DNA of 64,000 nt, from assembly GCA_027625915.1 (NCBI GenBank), contig JANTQA010000012.1, positions 12,176,501 to 12,240,500 of the forward strand. Reading direction: 5' to 3'. The notes below the pieces were generated by a model that was not told the origin of the DNA, did no database searches, and saw only the letters and a list, made by a program, of their open reading frames with translations. The position numbers and the translations under genes are program-made. This document shows, piece after piece, positions 44,780 through 57,804 of this stretch (position 1 is its first letter; each line of letters begins with the position of its first letter). Origin of the DNA: Anaeramoeba flamelloides. Taxonomy: Eukaryota > Metamonada > Anaeramoebidae.

Positions 44780-45420
44780 AAAAAAAAAATATTTTTTATT
44801 ATTGGAGAAGTATTAAATTACACCCCAGTCGCACTTCAACTTAAACCACCTTTCAGAAATTTAAGTGTAAACTAATAGATTTCACAATTATTAAATAATA
44901 AAAATAATTTCAAATTATCTTCACTAAAAATTAATACAGAAAGATTTATTTCTTTTAAATTGTTATGGATATTAATTTTTATTTTTCATAGGAAGGAAAT
45001 ACTATAAAAAATCATCAATATTTTCTATAATTTATTTTTTTTTTTCATACTTCTAGTTCAACTTTTAAGACAGAAAACTTGAACTAAATTTAAAGTAAAA
45101 AAAATCTCAAATTAAATAACAATGTCCAATATTCTTAAAATATTAGTGTAAAAAAAATTCCAAAAAATGTACTTTAATTTGAAATTTTTCTGTCTCTTAA
45201 ATTGTATTGAAAGTATGTCTCTTAAAAGTGGAACTGACTATATTTTATACATAATTAACAAAATTTATTTGATTTTTTATTGATTACTGAAGTAATATAT
45301 ATTTAAGTAATTTGAGAATGATCTGAATGTTAGAATTGTTGAATTTGACATATCGATTTAATATTGTTATGTTTTAAATAAATAATTTTTGTTTTAAATA
45401 ATTGAAAAATAATAGTTTTA
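44780..45420 (-). mobile_element. Second LINE 3' end, split by an F1 MITE
   Basis: On the minus strand it matches 16019-16530: ATTCTAACATTCAGATCATT upstream, AAAATATTGATGATTTTTTA, TTTCATTAAATCAATA-type positions and the end AGTGCGACTGGGGTGTAA, then AATAATAAAAAATA. It carries more changes than the first copy, and the C-terminal codons LKFLKGGLS are followed by a stop. An F1 MITE (45050-45240) lies in the middle. Confidence 0.65.
45050..45240. mobile_element. Family F1 mariner-type MITE, diverged, inside the LINE copy
   Basis: A 191-bp copy with a degenerate left end (CTTCTAGTTCAACTTTTAAG) and a good right end (CTTAAAAGTGGAACTGACTA), with TA on both sides. Removing it and one TA rejoins TTTTCATATTTTATAC, which matches TGTTCATATTTTGAAC in the uninterrupted LINE copy near 16290. 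Confidence 0.75.
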
Positions 45421-45492
45421 TAACAAGAGTTTTAATAAAGGCAAAATATAACTTTTTCTTATACGTGAAATAATTTTATACATTAATAATAC

Positions 45493-45522
45493 TTTTTTTT
45501 TTTTTTTTTTTTTTTGGGGGGG
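45493..45522. repeat. T23-G7 compound homopolymer
   Basis: A run of T passes directly into GGGGGGG and is followed by TGGTTAAG. The T33-G6 tract at 19495-19533 is followed by the somewhat similar CATGGTAATTAAG. Confidence 0.7.
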
Positions 45523-46959
45523 TGGTTAAGAAGATCTGATTTAAAAGAAATGTATAAACACTTTTATATTTGAATATAAAGTTAAATTTAATATAAAAAA
45601 ATTCATTAGTAAATCAAACCTTTCAGTTCATTTTTACTTCCCAAAAATATTATACAAACTAAATCCAAAAAAAATTAAAAATGGATAACTAAATAAAAAA
45701 AAATTGTTATTTAGTTATTTTGTAGATTACTAAACTAGGAAGTATTCAAATTAAAATTTTAACTTTCTAAGAAAAACAAGAGAAAATAAAAATGATCGAA
45801 ATAATTTTTATAGAGTTTTTATGATAAATCAAAGTTTAAAAACTATCGGATAATATTAATTTTAGGTTGTTCAAAACTATGTTTTTAAAAACTAACATAT
45901 ATCTTATATTTTGAGAAAAAAATTAAAAATTAATTTCAACCCTCCTCTTTCAAATTAAGTAAAAGATGCAAAATTTATGATAATTAATATAGTCTATGAT
46001 ACACTGAAAAAAAAAAAAAAAAAAAAAAAAAAAGCTTAATTTTTCTAAAATGGCACTTAAATTTGTTCTATTCAATTTATTATTTCATTTTACTATCAAA
46101 TATTTACTGAATTTAGGCACCATGCCCACATTATGGGTTTTGGTGGGGAATCTTTATTTGCCATTTTTCTTTGAGAATGCAGTAACTAAGGAGAGAAAAA
46201 TTGTCTAAAATAAACTACATTCTCCACATTTTCTCGGATTATTCTACTTTTTTTTTTTCCTTTTTTTTCTTGAAATTTCCAATTTTTTTTTAAAAACAAA
46301 TATAAAATCTGAAATCAATTATATTTTTCAATTTATATAGAAAACAAAAAAGTGAAAGTAAAAATTTTTGGAAAAATAAATTAATTCTCCCCTATAAAAA
46401 TTATGTAAACAAAATGAAAAATAATATGAACTTCTTCAAAGAATCAGAAAAATCAACAATAAAGTTTTTTATAGTGACTTTTCATTAAGAAAATCGTTTT
46501 TAAAATATTTTTTAAATTTAAAACTCATTTTTGGGAACCTCGCAATACCAAATTAAAAGCCTGAATTTTGAAAAATCAAAAAATTAACATTATTTTTCAA
46601 AACGGATCTAGCTGAAGAAAATTTTGTAAGACTTTCAAACAATACCAATTATATTTCTTCTGAATAGTGTAGGTACTTTCGTGTCGAAAAGTGGTTCTTA
46701 AACATTTTCAAATAATTTTTTGATAAACAATAAAAAAATTAATCCAACTTTTATTCGTAATTCATCCATTCAATAATCCAGATTTCAAAAAAAAATATTG
46801 AAATAAACTTTATGAAACAATCGACGAAAAGGTTTAAAATTTCAACCTTATTCATTTACTTTTTCAAAATTACGTTTAAGTTTATTTTTAGATTTAAAGG
46901 TAATTTCTTTTCAAAAATATGACTAATTTTTAAAATTGAAAAAAAAATCTATGCTAAAT
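45523..46959. other. Region 3' of RRP15
   Basis: Mostly AT-rich. An A run (about 46007-46033) precedes a segment of mixed composition at 46110-46230 containing CACCATGCCCACATTATGGG and TTTGGTGGGGAATC. This segment stands out from the background, but no gene or RNA fold could be assigned. The RRP15 3' UTR should lie at the right-hand end. Confidence 0.35.
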
Positions 46960-47766
46960 TTACATTTCTTTCTCATTCTCTTCTTCAAATTCAAAGTCAT
47001 CATTTGGGTCAATTTTAACTTTTTTTTTGGTTTTTTGTTTGGAATGTTTATTATTGGATCTTGGTTTCTTGGCATCATGGACAATTTCCTCTTCTTGTTT
47101 GTCCCAATCCTTTAATTCAGCGCCCATCATAAATTGTTCGTTTAAAACGTCCCATCTGTTTTTATGGGTAATCTCCGATCTTGACTCTGTGCTCTGGTTC
47201 CTGTTTTCCTTTCGGTTCTTATTGGAACTACTAACGATTTTCCTTTTCTCTCCTTTGACAAGATCAAAAAATTCCATTTTGGAAATCTCTTGATTGAAGC
47301 TGCCAGACAGCTCTTCTTGTTGTACTCGAATTGCATTGAAAAGTGAAACAACACCCCTGACAGCAATTTTGTTTAATTTACTTTCGAACTTTGTATTCTG
47401 TGGTTCCACAAACCCTATTAAGTCACGATCTTTCTTCAACAAGTTGATTTTTCTTTTTCTTTTTCTTTCCAATTTTTCCTTACGTAATTCTTCCATTTGT
47501 TTTTGTGCTTTTTTTGATTGTGAAAATATATTTTGTTTCGTGGTTTCTGTTGTTGGCTCAGATAAAATAGAACTTAATTTACCCGCAAAACGTGAGTCGA
47601 TCTCTTCGGATGTTATGGTGCTAACCTGATCATGGTTATTTTTATCTTTGTCTTGTTGCTTTTTTTTTTTTTTTTTTTTACTTTGCTTGGCTTTTTCCAG
47701 CTTTTTTTTTTTGATATCATCGATCATAGTTTTAAGTTCTTCATAATTTTTAGGTTCTTCACTCAT
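46960..47766 (-). CDS. RRP15: Ribosome biogenesis protein RRP15, single exon
   Basis: The ATG at 47766 opens a 268-aa frame ending at 46960. RRP15 is a nucleolar factor needed for 27S pre-rRNA processing and 60S subunit assembly. The conserved core is plain: KKDRDLIGFVEPQ (about 111-123), LNKIAVRGVVSLFNAIRVQQ (131-150) and EFFDLVKGEK (165-174). A C-terminal WDVLNEQFMMGAELKDWDK (205-223) corresponds to the FMMGA-KDWDK motif of animal RRP15. The N-terminal 110 residues are Lys-rich and charged, with a KKKKKKK run. The C-terminus is basic then acidic (FEFEEENEKEM). Length agrees with the family. Neither terminus requires an intron. It shares no operon-like relation with neighbours. Confidence 0.93.
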   Translation of the reverse strand: MSEEPKNYEELKTMIDDIKKKKLEKAKQSKKKKKKKQQDKDKNNHDQVSTITSEEIDSRFAGKLSSILSEPTTETTKQNIFSQSKKAQKQMEELRKEKLERKRKRKINLLKKDRDLIGFVEPQNTKFESKLNKIAVRGVVSLFNAIRVQQEELSGSFNQEISKMEFFDLVKGEKRKIVSSSNKNRKENRNQSTESRSEITHKNRWDVLNEQFMMGAELKDWDKQEEEIVHDAKKPRSNNKHSKQKTKKKVKIDPNDDFEFEEENEKEM

Positions 47767-50700
47767 TGTTTCCTTGGATAGTAAGGTAATAAATAAATGA
47801 AAAAGTTTATTTCAAAAAAATAATTTTCAAATCTCCATTTTGGAGTTTGAATTTTTACAATGAATCAAGATTTTATTCTTCAAGAAATGAAAAATACAGA
47901 ATTGTTTTTATTTCTAATATCTATTCAAGGCAAGAAACAAGTTTATAAACTAGATTTTTCTTTTTGTTAAGGGAGGGTTTACTATAAAAAAAAAATCTTG
48001 TAATATTTAATTGCAAATCCAAAAAAATATTACCTCAATCTTGAAATTGTAAAAGAAAGGGGCCCAATCTGATAAACCCAAGATTAAATGTATTTAAATT
48101 GTATTTTCAGAAAAGATTTATTGTTTTAGGTAGTTTGATCTATTTTTCTCATTTTTGAAAAAGTTCAAAATTTAAATCAATTTCTAGATTGTTTCAAAAA
48201 AAATATTTTCTTTGAAAAAGAACTAAATCTTATTGTCTGTAGGTAGTGTGTACAAAAAAAAATATTTTTAAAAGAAAAAAAGATCAGTTTGGAAATAGTA
48301 AAGTATTGGAAATTTACTTAATTTGAAACCAATTAGAATAATTAATTTTTAAACCACAAAAAAATATAATTTCAACATTCAATATAGAATTGTAATCATT
48401 TTTTTAAATTTTATTAACAAATATAATTTGAGAAAAGACACTAAAAGACAAGCTTAAAATATTTTACTTTAATTTTATAGGATGGAAAGTTCAATTTATC
48501 ACTTAAAGAAATACCTTTTATTTTGATTATTAATAAAATAGTAATTCAGAACCCAATCCTAATTATTTCAATGTATTTTTAATAATCCGCGGGTTAAAGG
48601 AGTTAATATTTTTTTAGTGGTATTTCTCATTTTTTGCAATATTTTCAAAAAAATAAAATAAATTTACATTACTAATATTATATAAAAAAATAATAATATT
48701 CTCAAATTATTAATTTATATAATTACGATCAGTTGTTTGTATTCGTAATAATTGGGTAAATACTATTACTATTGTGATTTTTTTTAAAAATTGTTATAAA
48801 AGTGTTGGATGAGGTCGATTTTATTTGTAGCTATAAAAAAATACTAAAAATCATTTTGGAAGTGGTAAATGTTAAGCAAAAAAAGCTAAAATTTTATACT
48901 ACATGATAATATTTAAATAGGAAATGGGTGAGTTGTGGAGGGGGTTAACATAAAAGAAATTTATGATATTACTGTTGAATACTCATTTATCAATAAGAAT
49001 CAACACCAATAAGGAAAAGTGATATTAAAGCTATTAAATTATAATTATTCTCACAAAAAGTTAGGTTGAAAAAAAAATAATTTAGGTTTCTAACATCTTT
49101 TTTTTAACTTTTTTTTATTCATAATCTTCTTTTTTGCATTTCTTCTTTATATATATATATATAGTTTTTACACTCTTTTTTTTAGAAGACTAAATTTATT
49201 CAAATTTTCTTTTGGTGATTATACCTCTCCTAGACACACTTTGAATTGGAATTCTTTATTTTATTCATTTCAAAATTTTCTTTTGAACAGGGAAAATAGT
49301 GAAAAAGAACACAATATTAAAATTTTTTACTTTTTATTATTATGTTACTATTCAAAATGATTTTGTAATTTTTTTTCAATTTGGCTTGTTTTCATTGATT
49401 TGAAAAAAAGTTTCATTGAAAATGTGGAGGTTGTTTGAGAATCACTTGATCAAAATTATATTAAAATTCATCAAAGGCAATTTAAAGATAATTCAACAGA
49501 TATACTGCTAAATCCAAATAATTATATCAACACATTTACTTCAATTTCATTTTTACAAAGTTTTCGACTATGTTTTAAATAATTAATATTAAATTCTAGT
49601 TGTTTATCATGAATTTGTGTCATACTCTGGTGTGACTTAAAACCCAAAAATGGTATTGCAAAATTGCCCTTCTTTTGGTTGACAAAATTCAAATAATAAA
49701 AAAACAAACTATGTGAATCTATTTATCAAAGGATCCAATTCAACAAAAAAGTTTTAACACTAAATTACAATTAAAGAATTCCCATTTCCATAATCAAATT
49801 TCAAAAAAAAAATTCCATAATTTATTGTTTTAAGTTCCTAATGTTTTGAATTTCTTCAATTTGATTCAAAATTTTTTCTTTCAGCCCATAATCATTTTAA
49901 TTTGATTTATTCCAATTTATGATCATTTTATAGCATTCTATATTTGACAGGGTAGGGATTTTTTACCTTCTTGAGATAAAAATAACGCATTTTTAAATCA
50001 AAAAAAAAAATGAAAAAATAAAATTTTTAAGCTCTCAAAAACACCAACAATCAACACTTCAAAACTAGTACAATTATTTTCAAAATAATAATACACAAGT
50101 TTTCTAATTTTGGAAGTGAGTGTTGATATTTTAGTGTTTTTTCTAAATCACTCCTTTTCTTAGTGTGATTTTTTTATGATCTATCCAACATTGCATGTTG
50201 ATTTATTTTTATTGGGTTTTAGGAACTAAGAAAATGTACAAATAGATTTTTTTAAACTTAATAGTTTGGCCAATAAGGTCATTAACATATGTACATAACT
50301 AAACTCCTTCTTTTTGATGCTTATTCAAATAAAATGTCTCATTCCGTCTTCGATCTTTACTATATGAAGTATTTCCAAAAAACTGAGCATTATTTTGTTA
50401 CATTTCATAAAAATACAATATCTTTAGTGATGTTATGAGCCAATTGTATGGACCAAATTAAGTTTAATAGTAATACAGATTGAATCAGTGTTCAAGGTTT
50501 TTAATTCAAAATATATGATTTGAAATATTTCCAAAAAATGAAAATAAATAACCCTTTTTTTGGTGAAAATGATCTATGATCAGTTTCAATAAAAAAATGG
50601 AAATTTGGTAAGGATACTGGTGGTTTTTATAAACAATCAAATATAGTTATATATTTTCAATATTTTTTGAAATTTTGTTGAGATTAAAAAAGTTATGAAA

Positions 50701-52029
50701 ATTTTTTTAGAATCAAAAATAAAATAATAAACACTTATTTACACACCTAAAATATATCCGATAAAATTTAGAACATAAAATTTAATCTTTTTTATTTATT
50801 TAATAACATACTAAGGAAAAAAAATGAATTGTGATCAAGAATCGATAAATGATAGTTAATGATTGTTAATATTTAAAAACTTTTTTGAAGATTTAGTGTA
50901 AATAAATATTTTTTTAAAATAAATTTACCCCACTTTCTTGGAAGTGGCTTATATACAGACATAAATACATACATACATACGTATATATATATATCAACTC
51001 AAAAACATTTTAAAGGGTATGTGTTGAGTTTTCTATAAAATTACAAATTAACGATCAATATCATTAAAAATTTTACTCATAGATTAAAAGATTTCCGAGT
51101 TCGGGGTTTCCAGCTGTTATGATGAAGTGAATTGTTTATGTTTAAAGGGCTTGGATGTATATTAGAAGAATATTTATAATTTTGGAAATTTCCTAATTGG
51201 AATCATTTTTTCACATTTTTGCAATTTATATTTTTTATTATTTTTTTATAACATGTAATTAATTTACAATTTTTTTTCTATTCAATGGTTGATTGTTGCC
51301 ATGTAAAAACTTGTTTTTCTAATATTGCTTAAATAGTGAAAATTCTCGTCGAATAATCTTATTTCTTCCTTTTTTAATTTTATTTGATTGTCAATAAATG
51401 ATAAAAAATGAACCTTATAATTTTTTTTATTAATTTTGACCACAAATACCAACAAACTTCGTTTTGGGGACTTGGTTTAAAAAAGAAAAGTATGGAAAAT
51501 GAAGTGAAAATTGTTTCCTGTTTGTTATTCAAATATCAGTAGAAGTTCAAAACAAACATTGTTATTTTTCTCAATGGGGCAATAATAATTTGAGTTTTCC
51601 ACTTTTTCATAAGATATATCAATTTATTTAATTTGATTCCAATAAGAATATCACCTATTCTCGAATAAAAATTATTCTACGTATTTCTTATTTATTCTTT
51701 TAATTGCATTTATGAAAAATAATTGTTATTGACAAAAAAAAAGAATCTAAACCCTTTGATAGAAACAAAATGTAGATCTTTTGCATCAAAAAAAAACACT
51801 TTTGTTGACCTACAAAATCAAAGGAACAATCGTTAAATTATTTATGATTGAAACAAGAACAAACAAAACTTGAATAAAACATCAAATTTTGGAATTTTTT
51901 ATATGGTTTATAGGATATTTCTTCATCTTTGCCTTTTAGTAAAGCAAATTCTATTTGTTTAAAATAAATAATTAATTCGTTATTTATTAACATTTATAAA
52001 GGGTAAATTTTTCATCATTAATTCTTATT
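47767..52029. other. 4.3-kb AT-rich non-coding stretch
   Basis: No exon with supported splice sites, no RNA gene and no bounded repeat was recognised. TA microsatellites occur near 49149 and 50988 (the latter preceded by ACATACATAC). The RRP15 promoter should lie at the left end. Confidence 0.4.
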
Positions 52030-52822
52030 CGCTTAGGGTATTAATTTCATAATAGATTTGTCTTAAATTAGAGTGTACTGTAATTGTGTGATAAATGATC
52101 TAAGTGTGATATCGCTCAAATAGTTTCTGTGACTCAAAAAAATCTAACATAAATCTCTTCAACAATAAATTTTAAACTTTTTGGAAAGTTCGCTTTTAAA
52201 AATTGTCATTTCAGGAAATTCTATTTTAATAACTTTTCTCTAACTGTAAAATAGAGAAACCAAAATAATAATACTCAAGTTTATAAAATCGAAAATTTAG
52301 AACCTATCCAAAAGTTACTTTTTTTTCGAATTTTGAAATTTCAATGATTTATTCCATATTCACAAACCTAAAAGGTAAAATAATAAATCGATTTTGTTTC
52401 CTTTTTTTTTCCAAAGATCATCTTATTATTAATATATTTCCGATATATAAAAAGAATTTCTCAAAAGAATTTCGGAGTTAATTATTTAATTTTGTTGAAA
52501 AATTGATTTTTTAATCAACATATTCTATAATTCTTTAACCAATTTTAGAAATACATTTTGAAACTTTGGAGTTTACGTATTGAATATTCAACCTTAAAAT
52601 TTCTCACGAAAAATGAATTTTTTTCCAAAAATTATTTGAATTATTTTACTAATACAAGGATCGGGTTTAATTGATGAGATCGTAGAGCTTTTGGTTTGAA
52701 TTTACTAATCGAATATTTAGAGACATTTGAACAATGACTCACGAACGTGTTTTACACTCACTACCAACTTACTTAATCTTATACTTTATCATACTTGACG
52801 CTAATTCCTTGGCTGTGGATTT
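52030..52822. repeat. Family F5 inverted-repeat element, diverged copy
   Basis: GCTCAAATAGTTTCTGTGAC (52112-52131) matches the same string at about 35708 exactly. The right part (TTTGGAGTTTACGTATTGA, AATTGATGAGATCG, GAGACATTTGAACAATG, CGCTAATTCCTTGG) parallels the right arm of 35313-36386. The copy is shorter and more diverged. Confidence 0.65.
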
Positions 52823-53675
52823 TAAAAGTATTTTGGAATTTGTTTATGTAAAAGAAATTAACCGATTGAAAGAATACCTTTCAAAAGAATAAATCAAAAC
52901 TTGAAAATATCGAAAAAAGAATTAACTTGAAAATTAATCGAGTTCTCAAAAGAATCTTCTCAAAACCTTTCCCCTTTTAAAACTCTTTGTAGGGGGTGTT
53001 TTCCAAAACTATATTGAACTCTGTATCAAAAACTTATAAGAATTTCCTAAAATGAATTCCAAAATAATCAAGTCAATCACTATTATCGTATTTGGTTTTT
53101 TATTTTGTTAATAAAGAAGAAGGGCTTTAAAATGACAAAACAGTGAACCACAAAAACCTTTTACTCTTTTTTCATGTTATTGGATTCTTGAGAATTGGAA
53201 TAAGCAAATTTGGGATCAAATAAATAATCTTCTGTGAAAAATATTTTAATTTTTTCTTAAATCGAAAAAAGAGGAAAATATAGAAATTCTTAGAAGAGAA
53301 TTTAGAAAGAAACTCAAGAAAAAAGTCCACAAAGATTTGTTTTGTTATTTAGAGCCAAGACTCCTGTCTATTTTTTGGTAGAAACCAAATATTTTTTCGA
53401 CCTGTGTTCAATTAACAAACTTTCCTACTCTTACCCTAAATATATATTTTTGATTTTCGAGACTTTGTGATAGGTTTCATAAAGAATTTAATAATTCGAA
53501 AATCGAAAATCAATCTGTCATCACTAATACAGGGATTAAAAAGCAGTTGTGACTTTTCCAAATCTTGAAAGGTCTTACTTGAAAAAAACAATTTATTATT
53601 TTTCACTTTCCATCAAGTTTGTTATTTACATATTTTTTTTTGATTGAAAAAATTCAACAATACCCCTCTCCAAAG
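52823..53675. other. Upstream region of the UBA-like gene
   Basis: AT-rich, no repeat or exon recognised. Presumably contains the promoter and 5' UTR of the next gene. Confidence 0.35.
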
Positions 53676-55396
53676 ATGAACACCTTAAATTCTGTGAAAC
53701 AATACTTAAACCAAGTGAGTGATTTTCACCCCACACAAGATCAACAATCCATTGGCAATGAAAATACCAATGAATATGCCATTGAAACAGAAAGAACTAA
53801 AGAGAAAGGGGAAGGTGTCCAAAAAAATGAGCCTACTGGAAACCTCGAGGAAGAGTTTGCTACAACCAGAAAAATCCAACAATTCCAAGAAAAGGGGAGA
53901 CAAAGTCTCTTTTATGAGAACAGTTCAACAGAAAATCGAATTATTCCCGAACTTGAGCCTTTAACCAATGAAAAACACGAAATGATAAACCGCTATATGG
54001 GCACCACAAATTGCAATATTACAGAGTCTATCATTTTTTTGTCACTTGCAGATTGGGATTTTAAGGTTTGGTTACATCTTTCTTTTTTTTCTTTTTCTTT
54101 GTGCTTGAGAAATCTGTGAACAAAATTTTGTTGTTAATTACACCCTTCAGTTTCCATTACTAAACCAGCTTTTGTCTTAATTCTGGGTTTCTTTTAATTT
54201 TTTTATGATTTTGTTTTTTGAACAAAGCCCAAATAGTAGATTGTCAATTCTTTTTTTAACAAAACGAAATTTAAATTCACACCCATAAAATTAATTCTTT
54301 GCAAATTTTATAAACGCTTTGAAGTCATTTTTCTTTTTTGAACAACTTTTATCACCCTTTAAGAATTTTTTATGACTAAACTATTATTATTTATATTTAT
54401 TTTTTTTTTTTTTGATTTTAATGGATGGTTTGTTCTCTTTAATCTGTGTCGTTTGGTTTGTCAGAAATTTCAAAAATTATCTTTTTCATTCACAAAAATT
54501 TTACTTTTTCAAAAATGAAATCTGTTTTCTTATGTTTTTTAGAGATAGAAAAACTCTTAAAACCCAGTCAATTTTATATTAATTTTCACTTTTCGTCAAT
54601 CCCAATCGTAAAGTTTCTTTTAAGTGATCAAATTTTAATTTTTTATTATTAAATTTCACATCAAAATTTGGAAACTAAAACTGCAGTTTAAGAAAGATCA
54701 GAAATCCAAAGATGAAGTCTCATTCTTTTTTTTTTTGAAAAAAAAGTAAAAATCTTTTTCAAAAAAGTTTTCTTAATTGGAATGTGTTTTTTCGTTTTCT
54801 TTTCCAAATAATTTTTTAAAGGAATAACTAAAGTTCTTTTCCGAATTTTTAGATTATTCTGTCTTTTGATTTTGATTTTCCTTTCTCATTTTGAAAAAAA
54901 GTAAGGTTTTTAATTTTGATTTTCGCTTTTTTTTTTTTTATCTATTTTTCTTTTGAAAAAATCTGTCTATTGACACTACCTTTTCCAAAAATAAAACTCA
55001 ACATACTTTGTGTCAAAATCTTTGGGTTCTATAATTTGGAAATATTATTCCAAAACGAATTACAAACACACAAAATAAATTCTAATTTTTATGTGACTAT
55101 AACAGTACTCACATCCAAAACACAAAAAATTACTTTGGATTTTTTTTCCTATTTTGAAAATTGGATTAAAATGCGATTTTTTCAATTGTGGTTTGTTCAG
55201 AATTCTTTTACAGGAAAATTGGATTTACGACTCAGATGAGGTTATTTTTGAAAAGTTTGCAAAAAAAAGTTTGAAAAATCGAGATCCACACTTTTACTCC
55301 TTTTTGGATGAATTTTCGAGACATGTGATTAAAATCCCTTTTAAACTCAATTACAAAATTAACAATCGAATCAACAAGTTTTCCAAAAAGCGATAA
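53676..55396 (+). CDS. Small protein with a UBA-like helix bundle, provisional two-exon model
   Basis: Exon 1 starts at ATG 53676 (MNTLNSVKQYLNQVSDFHP) and runs to about 54065, where DWDFK meets a weak donor GTTTGG. Residues about 108-130 (EMINRYMGTTNCNITESI, then LSLADWDFK) follow the pattern of UBA/UBA-like domains, which commonly bind ubiquitin or help mRNA-export and p97 adaptors. The preceding residues are Glu/Gln/Asn-rich and disordered. The candidate last exon begins after TTTTACAG at 55214 (ENWIYDSDEVIFEKF) and ends ...NNRINKFSKKR-stop at 55396. Both are in phase 0, giving 190 aa. An additional small exon between them is possible, because the last UBA helix is missing. Exon 1 is well supported by composition; the link to exon 2 is inference. 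Confidence 0.5.
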
Positions 55397-56016
55397 CAAC
55401 AAAGTTTGTAAAAAGTCTTCTCACTTGTATTTTTGAAGAGTTTTATTGATTCTTAAAAAGGTGCTTTTTTGCCTTCTTTATGTTACTTATGTTATTTAAC
55501 CCAACAAACTTTTGCTTTTTTTTTTTAACTTTCAAAAGAAACAAAATTCAGAAAAGTCGAATTTTGAGTTTTTTGTTTTGTTGTTAAAAGCAACAACAAA
55601 ACACAGAACGAATTCATAAATTAGTAAAACCCAATAAAGTAAATTCCTCAAAATAAGAATAAATGGTCGTATAAAAAGTAAAGTATTTGTGAAATGCAAT
55701 TTAGGTTTTTCAAATGCGATTTTATCGATCTTCTTTTGAATATTCTATGAGGGGTGCTAAAGTCTATTCAGAAGTTAAATATTTTAATTTTTATTTTAAA
55801 TATGAAAAAAATTGCTCAGTTGAAGGCAAACTGATGGGAATTTAACGAAGAATGATTTTGAACATATTTCGGTTCCATTCAAAACATTTTTGTAAGGTTG
55901 AGTATTTATGAACTTTCTGTTTTGAGAAGTTTTTATCTACTGTTGACAAAATAGCCTGAGATAGAAAAGTTTAATAATTTGTTTCAAAATATAAAGTGGT
56001 GTTTTTTTTATTATAG

Positions 56017-56212
56017 AAGACCGACTCATTACTCTATCAAAGAAACCGACAACAAACCCCAAGTAAATATAGTACTGGAATCTTCAAGTTCTATTATTTC
56101 AAAAGAAATTCGAAAAATGAAGGATCAAATGGAAAATTTTAAATCAAAAAAAAACAAAAAATTCGAAAAAATTACAAAATTACGAAAAATTTTGAACAAA
56201 TTACATTCCTAA
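56017..56212 (+). CDS. Orphan 3' exon encoding a coiled-coil tail
   Basis: An exon appears to start after TTTTTATTATAG (acceptor at 56016) and ends at a stop at 56212. It encodes RPTHYSIKETDNKPQVN, then a charged helical segment with heptad-like spacing (SKEIRKMKDQMENFKSKKN, KFEKITKLRKILNKLHS). The required upstream phase (two bases) does not fit the UBA-like exon ends, and no better donor was found, so its gene is unassigned. It may be the last exon of the neighbouring gene, or a decayed gene. Confidence 0.3.
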
Positions 56213-56224
56213 TTTAAAATTTTT

Positions 56225-57773
56225 CCAAAAACTTTACCAAGTTTGCTATCAAAATTGTTTTGAACTTAGGTGTACTATTGTATAGCGAATTAGATCTTGC
56301 CTAAGAAAAAGTAGAAAAATAAAAGCCACGATTTTTATTTTGGGGGGGAAAGTTTATAGTCGTTGGGAACAAGCCTTTTGAATCACTTAAATATCTCAGT
56401 TCTTTTTTTTTTAGTTCCTTCCCACAACTTTACAAGATGTACAAACATAAAAGTTAAGGTGTTTCCATTTTTTTAAAATAGATTTAAATTTTATTTTCGA
56501 AAAATTATTGCGATAATTGTGGTTTTTCTGATTTTTCTGATTTTTCTTTGAAGACGACAAGAGTAAAACAAAGGTTCTGGGAACTTTTTTTTAATTGGCA
56601 ACACTTTGTTTTTTTGTAATTATTACCAAATTTTGAATGTAATAAAAAGATTAAAATTCAATAACTTTCAAAATTGATTGCTTTTATAATTCAAACTTTA
56701 AAAAATTGACGATTTAGGGCAATATTTTCAGGCAAAAACAGTGGAATTTTTTATAAAAATGCTCTTGAAAGAATTCTATAACATTATATACACAATTAAC
56801 CACTGAGAATATCTTTACAAAAAAGGGGGATTTTTCATAATTCCAATAATTTACCCTATTTAACCTTTCTTGGATCCAAACAAAATTTGATTTTACAATT
56901 TTCTATTTTCCATTTCAAATATATAAACAGAAAAAAATGTCTCATGCTGTTCTAAATATTGCTTATAGTCACTTTAACCCACTTGAAAGGTTTTCAAATT
57001 GAAACTGGTGCTTGAAAATGCCTTAAAAGTCATTTTTTTTTTTTTAAGAAATTTCTCTTCAAAAATCTGATTCTTTTATTTTTTTTTCAGTTATGATTAT
57101 AATTTTGAAACAAGCAATTTTTTATGTCCAATTTCTTCAGAATGAAAATTCTTTTTGAGAAGTGAATGTAAAATAACACAATAACCAACCAACTCTCCAG
57201 AGTTGAAATGTAGTCCTTAACCATCCTTTGGCTTTTGGATTTTCATAAAAACAATTTCAAGTTTTTTAAAGCTATCAAATATTTTTCTTTTCGATAAACC
57301 TTCCAAAATTTTAAACAATTTCCAAAATTTAGCTTTTTTTTAATCAGTTTTTTTTTACCCTTTTTGGTATTTAAAAAACTTTCATCAAAGATTTAAAATT
57401 TGAAAAAATATGAAAGAATATTATAAACTGAAATCTTTCAGACTATAAGGTTGAAAGTACCAAAAATCTTGAAAGTATTCCTATAGATTGTGCTATTCTT
57501 GTCTGTTGGGTGATTGGAATGATTGTTGTTTTTATAGACTTTCTCTTATTGAAAGGGAATGCTTTATTTCGCATTTTCTTGAGTGGTTTTTGAAGATCGA
57601 AAGTAAAAAACAATATACTTATAAAAAACCAAAGAAAATACAAGACAATGTGTAACTATTATTAAAAATTTGAGAAAAAATGAAATTGAGATTGAAAATA
57701 AAAACTACATGTTAAAATTAAGCCAATATTTTCTATTCTTCTTATGCAGAAATAACCTCTAATTCGCCCCCCC

Positions 57774-57804
<31 letters not shown>

